Shown here in pieces: positions 1-6,063 of a DNA stretch of 6,063 nt. Origin of the DNA: an uncultured Porphyromonadaceae bacterium (GTDB taxonomy: Bacteria > Bacteroidota > Bacteroidia > Bacteroidales > Muribaculaceae); the NCBI GenBank assembly GCA_900555915.1, contig USNC01000094.1, positions 1 to 6,063 of the forward strand, written 5' to 3'. The position numbers and the translations under genes are program-made. Below the pieces are notes generated by a model. That model was not told the origin of the DNA and made no database searches. It saw nothing but the letters and a program-made list of their open reading frames with translations. The stretch's first letter is position 1. Every line of letters starts with the position of its first letter.

Positions 1-49
1 ACGAGATCGCTCAGTGTCTCGTGGGCTCGGAGATGTGTATAAGAGACAG
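1..49 (+). other. Synthetic Illumina Nextera i7-side adapter (not biological)
   Basis: This stretch is library adapter. Bases 1-7 (ACGAGAT) match the 3' end of the Illumina P7 oligonucleotide. Bases 8-15 (CGCTCAGT) sit exactly where the i7 index belongs and match the Nextera N724 index as I remember it. Bases 16-30 (GTCTCGTGGGCTCGG) are the Nextera read-2 adapter, and 31-49 (AGATGTGTATAAGAGACAG) are the 19-bp Tn5 mosaic end. The segment should be trimmed before any annotation. In the reading frame of the following nuoD fragment the adapter contains a TAA at 40-42, so gene callers may add two or three false residues but no long false extension. Confidence 0.99.
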
Positions 50-225
50 CATTCGGTGTCTTCATCGAGAGCGACGGCACAAAGAACCCCTACCGAGTAC
101 ACTTCCAGAGCCCCTGCTTCAACCTCGTGGGCGTAATGGATCTAACATGCAAAGGCCATATGATCGCTGACGTGATCACCATCGGCGCGGCGCTTGACTT
201 CGTGATTCCCGACATTGACCGCTAA
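50..225 (+). CDS. nuoD: NADH-quinone oxidoreductase subunit D (or fused C/D), C-terminal fragment
   Basis: This is the last 57 complete codons (from base 52) plus a split codon of the 49-kDa-type subunit of complex I. NuoD lies in the peripheral arm next to the membrane and helps form the quinone-binding cavity. The fragment shows the family's C-terminal pattern: an SDG turn followed by PYR, then a SPCFNL stretch, then GHMIADVITIGAALDF, ending in a terminal D-x-D-R just before the TAA. The final DR ending is typical of NuoD; the DPCxxC-like C terminus of [NiFe]-hydrogenase large subunits is absent, which argues against a group 4 hydrogenase. The 5' end is cut by the adapter, so it cannot be seen whether the gene is a nuoCD fusion as in many Bacteroidales. 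nuoH follows after 19 bp, consistent with one operon. Confidence 0.9.
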
Positions 226-244
226 TTAAAACAACAGTAACAAC

Positions 245-1321
245 ATGTTTGACTTCAGTATAATCACCAATTGGTTCAACAACCTGCTGACAGGCTGCAT
301 GCCTGAATGGGCAGCGATTCTGGTGGAATGCATCGTGGTCGGGGTTATCCTGCTCGCTGCATACTCCGTGTTGGCAATGTTCTATATCTTCTACGAACGC
401 AAGCTCTGCGCTTACTTCCAGTGCCGCCTCGGCCCCATGCGTGTGGGCCCCTGGGGTCTTCTCCAACTTTTTGCCGACGTGATTAAGATGCTCATCAAAG
501 AGATAATCTCTCTGAAAGGCACCGACAAGTTTCTCTTCAAGCTGGCTCCCTATATCGTAGTCGCAGCATCGGTCACTATGTTCGCATGTCTGCCTTGGGG
601 ACGCGGACTCCAGATAATCGACTACAACATAGGCATCTTCTTCATACTTGCCGTTTCGAGCCTCGGAGTACTGGGCATACTGCTCGCCGGCTGGGCATCC
701 AACAACAAGTATTCGCTCGTCGGCGCAATGCGTAGCGGCGCGCAGATGATAAGTTATGAGATCTCTCTCGGCCTCGCCCTGATGACGATAGTGGTTCTCT
801 CCGGAACAATGAACATCAACGAACTCGTGTGGAATCAGGACAGGTGCTGGTACATATTCCAGGGTCATATTCCCGCAGTGATAGCATTCGTGCTCTATCT
901 CATTGCAGCCACAGCCGAGACCAACCGTGGCCCGTTTGACCTTCCGGAAGCTGAACACGAGCTCACCGCCGGTTTCCACACCGAATATTCCGGTATCAGT
1001 TTCGGTATGTTCTATCTTTCCGAATACCTCAATCTTTTCATCGTCAGCGGTATCGCTTCCCTGATGTTCCTCGGCGGATGGATGCCCCTCCACATCGCTG
1101 GCTGGGACGGATTCAACGCTGTGATGAACTGGATACCGAGCATCGTTTGGTTCCTGGGCAAAGCATTCTTCATCAGTTATATCATCATCTGGTTCAAATG
1201 GACTTTCCCGCGCGTACGTATCGACCAGCTTCTGGCATTTGAATGGAAATACATGATGCCGTTCGCTCTTGCCAATCTTATTCTGATGGCTGTTTGCGTG
1301 GCTTTCGGCTGGACATTCTGA
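245..1321 (+). CDS. nuoH: NADH-quinone oxidoreductase subunit H
   Basis: NuoH (ND1 homologue, 358 aa, normal length) is the membrane subunit of complex I that contacts the peripheral arm, forms the entrance of the quinone tunnel and passes redox energy to the proton-pumping subunits. Family blocks visible: ERKLCAYFQCRLGPMRVGP near residues 51-69, then GLLQLFADVIKMLIKE (71-86), AMRSGAQMISYE (161-172), AETNRGPFDLPEAEHEL (224-240) running into GFHTEYSG (243-250), and PRVRIDQLL (322-330). These include the acidic loop residues that line the quinone channel in the family. About eight hydrophobic helices are apparent, starting near residues 22-49. The ATG at 245 is the first in frame after the nuoD stop and gives a standard N terminus; it is preceded by an A-rich leader with no Shine-Dalgarno. 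The gene is complete, but the expected downstream partner nuoI is absent. Confidence 0.97.
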   Translation: MFDFSIITNWFNNLLTGCMPEWAAILVECIVVGVILLAAYSVLAMFYIFYERKLCAYFQCRLGPMRVGPWGLLQLFADVIKMLIKEIISLKGTDKFLFKLAPYIVVAASVTMFACLPWGRGLQIIDYNIGIFFILAVSSLGVLGILLAGWASNNKYSLVGAMRSGAQMISYEISLGLALMTIVVLSGTMNINELVWNQDRCWYIFQGHIPAVIAFVLYLIAATAETNRGPFDLPEAEHELTAGFHTEYSGISFGMFYLSEYLNLFIVSGIASLMFLGGWMPLHIAGWDGFNAVMNWIPSIVWFLGKAFFISYIIIWFKWTFPRVRIDQLLAFEWKYMMPFALANLILMAVCVAFGWTF

Positions 1322-2908
<1,587 letters not shown>

Positions 2909-2925
2909 CAAAGCACACTGCGACA

Positions 2926-3162
2926 ATGACTTTAGAAATAATATCCCCCCAGGAACTGACATTCAAAGGCGAGATCGAATCCGTATGCCTTCCGGGTGCG
3001 CTCGGAAAGTTTACGGTGCTCAGAAACCACGCGCCGCTGATATCCGTACTCACCGGGGGAGTCATCGCTTACCGTACGCCGTCGGGCGAAGAAAACACCT
3101 TTGAAATCAAGGGCGGCATAGCGGATGTAGACAATAACATAGTTTCGGTATGCATTTATTAA
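2926..3162 (+). CDS. atpC: F1Fo ATP synthase subunit epsilon, short form
   Basis: Epsilon is part of the central stalk that links the F1 gamma shaft to the Fo c-ring. The 78 aa cover only the N-terminal beta-sandwich: an initial LEIISPQELTFKGEI strand pair and the family block LPGALGKFTVLRNHAPLIS (22-40), followed by LTGGVIAYR. The roughly 50-residue C-terminal helical domain, which in Escherichia coli and Bacillus epsilon can extend and block ATP hydrolysis, is absent. There is no sign of a frameshift: the TAA at 3160-3162 follows a complete final strand (NNIVSVCIY) and the next gene begins at once. Short epsilons are, to my knowledge, usual in Bacteroidota. Its position directly after atpD matches the beta-epsilon pair common to bacterial operons. 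The start is preceded by GACA, a recurring context in this operon. Confidence 0.96.
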   Translation: MTLEIISPQELTFKGEIESVCLPGALGKFTVLRNHAPLISVLTGGVIAYRTPSGEENTFEIKGGIADVDNNIVSVCIY

Positions 3163-3170
3163 AAACCGCC

Positions 3171-4726
<1,556 letters not shown>

Positions 4727-4747
4727 ATAATCTAAATTCTAAGAAGA

Positions 4748-5242
4748 ATGGAATTATTCACGCCCGATCTTGGACTGGTGTTCTGGATGTTTGTCGCATT
4801 CATCCTCCTATTCCTGGTGCTCGCCAAATGGGGATGGCCCGCGATAATCAAGCAGATGGAAGGGCGTGCTGACGCTATCGACAAAGGTGTGGAGTACGCT
4901 CGCGAGGCAAAGGAGCAACTTGACCATGCTCGCGAGTCCGCACAGAAAGTGATAGGAGAAGCTCAGGCCCAACAGGCTGAAATATTGCGAGAGGCTGCCC
5001 AGATGAAGAGCCGCATCATTGAAGATGCCAAGAAAGAGGCATCGGAGGAAGCGCGCAAGGTGGCCGAAGCCGCCAAACTCTCGATTGAGCAGGCACGCAA
5101 GGAAGCAGAACTCCAGTTCAGAAATGAAGTCAGCAAGTTTTCTATCGAGATCGCCGAAAAGATGGTCAGAAACCAGCTTAAGAGCGATGACGCACAGAAG
5201 AAGCTTGTCGATAAGATGTTGGACGAAATAGAGAATAACTGA
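4748..5242 (+). CDS. atpF: F1Fo ATP synthase subunit b
   Basis: Subunit b forms the peripheral stalk (stator) as a dimer, holding alpha3-beta3 and delta still against the rotating ring. The 164 aa have the standard layout: a short periplasmic N terminus (MELFTPDLG), one membrane helix (about 9-27), the conserved KWGWPAI block just after it (27-33), and a long charged Ala/Glu/Lys/Gln-rich coiled coil (about 35-130) with few helix breakers. The C-terminal part (FSIEIAEKMVRNQL, 131-144) matches the delta-binding end of the family. There is a single b gene with no b' partner visible, so a homodimer is likely. It begins 36 bp after atpE and ends 4 bp before atpH, suggesting coupled translation with delta. 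Confidence 0.96.
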   Translation: MELFTPDLGLVFWMFVAFILLFLVLAKWGWPAIIKQMEGRADAIDKGVEYAREAKEQLDHARESAQKVIGEAQAQQAEILREAAQMKSRIIEDAKKEASEEARKVAEAAKLSIEQARKEAELQFRNEVSKFSIEIAEKMVRNQLKSDDAQKKLVDKMLDEIENN

Positions 5243-5246
5243 GACA

Positions 5247-5792
5247 ATGAACGAAGGACTCATACCGCAGCGCTACGCGAAAGCGCTTTACAAACTGGCT
5301 GAGGAGAAGGGCAACAAGGAGGCTGTCTATCTTGAGATGAAGACTGTGGCCTTTGCTTTCGCCCAGAATCCCGATATGCTCAAGGTACTATCCAATCCAT
5401 TCGTGAAGCGCGAGGATAAGGCAAAACTGCTTATCACGGCAGCCGGCGACTCCGTAGAAGACGACTATCGTTCATTTGTAGGGCTTGTGCTCGACAGAAA
5501 CCGCTGCGAGTATATGCAGCTGATGGCTCTCGCCTATTGCGATATCTACAGAAAAGCAAACAATATCGCGATAGTCACGATCACCACTGCCGCTAAACTC
5601 GACGAGCAGCAGATGCAGAAGATCCGCAACCTGGTGGTGAAGGCTTTTGCGGGCTACAGGCTTGAATTCAGTTATGACGTTGATCCCGACCTTATCGGTG
5701 GTTTCGTGATCGACGTAGACGGTCAACGACTCGACGCATCTATCAGCAACGAGATAGAACAAATACGTTTAAACCTTTTAAGAAGCAATTAA
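5247..5792 (+). CDS. atpH: F1Fo ATP synthase subunit delta
   Basis: Delta (OSCP homologue) sits on top of F1 and ties the N termini of alpha to the C terminus of subunit b. The 181 aa match the usual length. The N-terminal helical domain opens with the family pattern [17 protein letters not shown] (6-22) and continues with [22 protein letters not shown] (from about 41). The C-terminal domain carries the other conserved block, a [19 protein letters not shown] stretch (145-163) followed by [14 protein letters not shown]. Both domains are intact. The ATG at 5247 follows GACA and lies 4 bp after the atpF stop; the TAA at 5790-5792 is 2 bp before the atpA ATG, the tightest spacing in the operon, consistent with translational coupling. 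Confidence 0.97.
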   Translation: MNEGLIPQRYAKALYKLAEEKGNKEAVYLEMKTVAFAFAQNPDMLKVLSNPFVKREDKAKLLITAAGDSVEDDYRSFVGLVLDRNRCEYMQLMALAYCDIYRKANNIAIVTITTAAKLDEQQMQKIRNLVVKAFAGYRLEFSYDVDPDLIGGFVIDVDGQRLDASISNEIEQIRLNLLRSN

Positions 5793-5794
5793 CA

Positions 5795-6024
5795 ATGCTT
5801 AACCCAAGCGAAATTTCAGATATTCTAAAGCAACAACTTGAAAACGTCAGTTCTCAGGTCAAGTTTGAGGAGGTAGGCACCGTGCTCAGCGTCGGAGACG
5901 GCGTGGCTCACGTCTACGGACTCGAAAACGTGAAGGCCAGCGAACTTGTGGAGTTTGAAAACGGCTCTACGGGTGTGGCTCTCAACCTTGAGGAAAGCAA
6001 CGTCGGAGTTGTGCTACTCGACAA
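5795..6024 (+). CDS. atpA: F1Fo ATP synthase subunit alpha, N-terminal fragment
   Basis: Alpha is the non-catalytic nucleotide-binding partner of beta in the F1 hexamer. Only 76 full codons plus two bases lie before the adapter. The visible N terminus begins [16 protein letters not shown], the helix that binds delta, and enters the beta-barrel domain with [22 protein letters not shown] (25-46) and [14 protein letters not shown] (62-75), all matching the family start. The Walker A motif and the rest of the roughly 500-aa protein are off the end. The reading frame continues without a stop through the adapter, so automatic calls would append false residues [13 protein letters not shown]. The start is set by AACAATG just after the atpH stop. 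atpG would be expected after atpA in the genome. Confidence 0.95.
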
Positions 6025-6063
6025 CTGTCTCTTATACACATCTGACGCTGCCGACGATCTTAC
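6025..6063 (-). other. Synthetic Illumina Nextera i5-side adapter (not biological)
   Basis: Bases 6025-6043 (CTGTCTCTTATACACATCT) are the Tn5 mosaic end in reverse complement, and 6044-6057 (GACGCTGCCGACGA) are the reverse complement of the Nextera read-1 adapter. The final six bases, TCTTAC, lie where the i5 index complement begins and fit the first six bases of the complement of index S517 (GCGTAAGA) as I remember it. Together with the i7-side adapter at the left end, the layout is that of a complete Nextera fragment. It should be trimmed. Confidence 0.99.

Noticed and set aside
31..49. Tn5 or IS50 mobile element end
   Set aside because: The 19-bp mosaic end is a synthetic hyperactive-Tn5 sequence here, joined to Illumina index and primer sequence, so it is library adapter and not a resident transposon.
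176..1093. Long open frame of 305 codons on the - strand opposite nuoH
   Set aside because: It is a shadow of nuoH: composition is rich in His, Cys, Glu and Asp with no recognisable domain, and the + strand gene carries all family motifs.
2926..3162. Truncated pseudogene reading of the short atpC
   Set aside because: The fold-complete N-terminal domain, clean stop and close packing with atpB fit the short epsilon form known in this lineage.
4808..5263. 151-codon - strand frame opposite atpF
   Set aside because: The apparent Leu/Phe-rich protein is an antisense reading of the coiled-coil codons; no leader or neighbour supports it.

Overview
The insert looks like a Bacteroidota (Bacteroidales-type, probably gut) bacterium. 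Supporting traits are a permuted ATP synthase operon that begins atpD-atpC, an AtpB with a signal peptide and a long N-terminal extracytoplasmic extension, a roughly 27-residue insertion in the beta subunit, a short epsilon lacking its C-terminal helices, and A-rich translation starts with no convincing Shine-Dalgarno sequence. Coding DNA is moderately GC-rich and the short intergenic gaps are AT-rich. I cannot assign a genus.

Both ends are synthetic. Bases 1-49 are the end of Illumina P7, an 8-nt i7 index, the Nextera read-2 adapter and the Tn5 mosaic end. Bases 6025-6063 are the inverted mosaic end, the read-1 adapter complement and six bases of an i5 index. The biological insert is therefore 50-6024 (5,975 bp), and the truncations of nuoD and atpA are library or assembly limits, not biological breaks.

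All genes lie on the + strand. The left block (50-1321) is the C-terminal 57 codons of nuoD (or of a fused nuoCD) followed by complete nuoH, both subunits of proton-pumping NADH:quinone oxidoreductase (complex I). An 87-bp gap (1322-1408) then leads into atpD (F1 beta), atpC (F1 epsilon), atpB (Fo a), atpE (Fo c), atpF (Fo b), atpH (F1 delta) and the first 76 codons of atpA (F1 alpha). Only atpG is missing from the expected set and it probably lies just past the right end.

Together the two blocks encode a maker and a user of the proton-motive force. The c subunit lacks the usual Na+-ligand pattern, so H+ coupling is predicted. The unusual point is the join: nuoH is normally followed by nuoI-N, but here it is followed directly by the ATP synthase operon. 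This is either a real rearrangement or a chimeric molecule. I found no RNA genes, CRISPR, insertion sequences or phage genes, and no clearly novel system; the remaining observations are lineage-specific features of ATP synthase and small inverted repeats in intergenic DNA.
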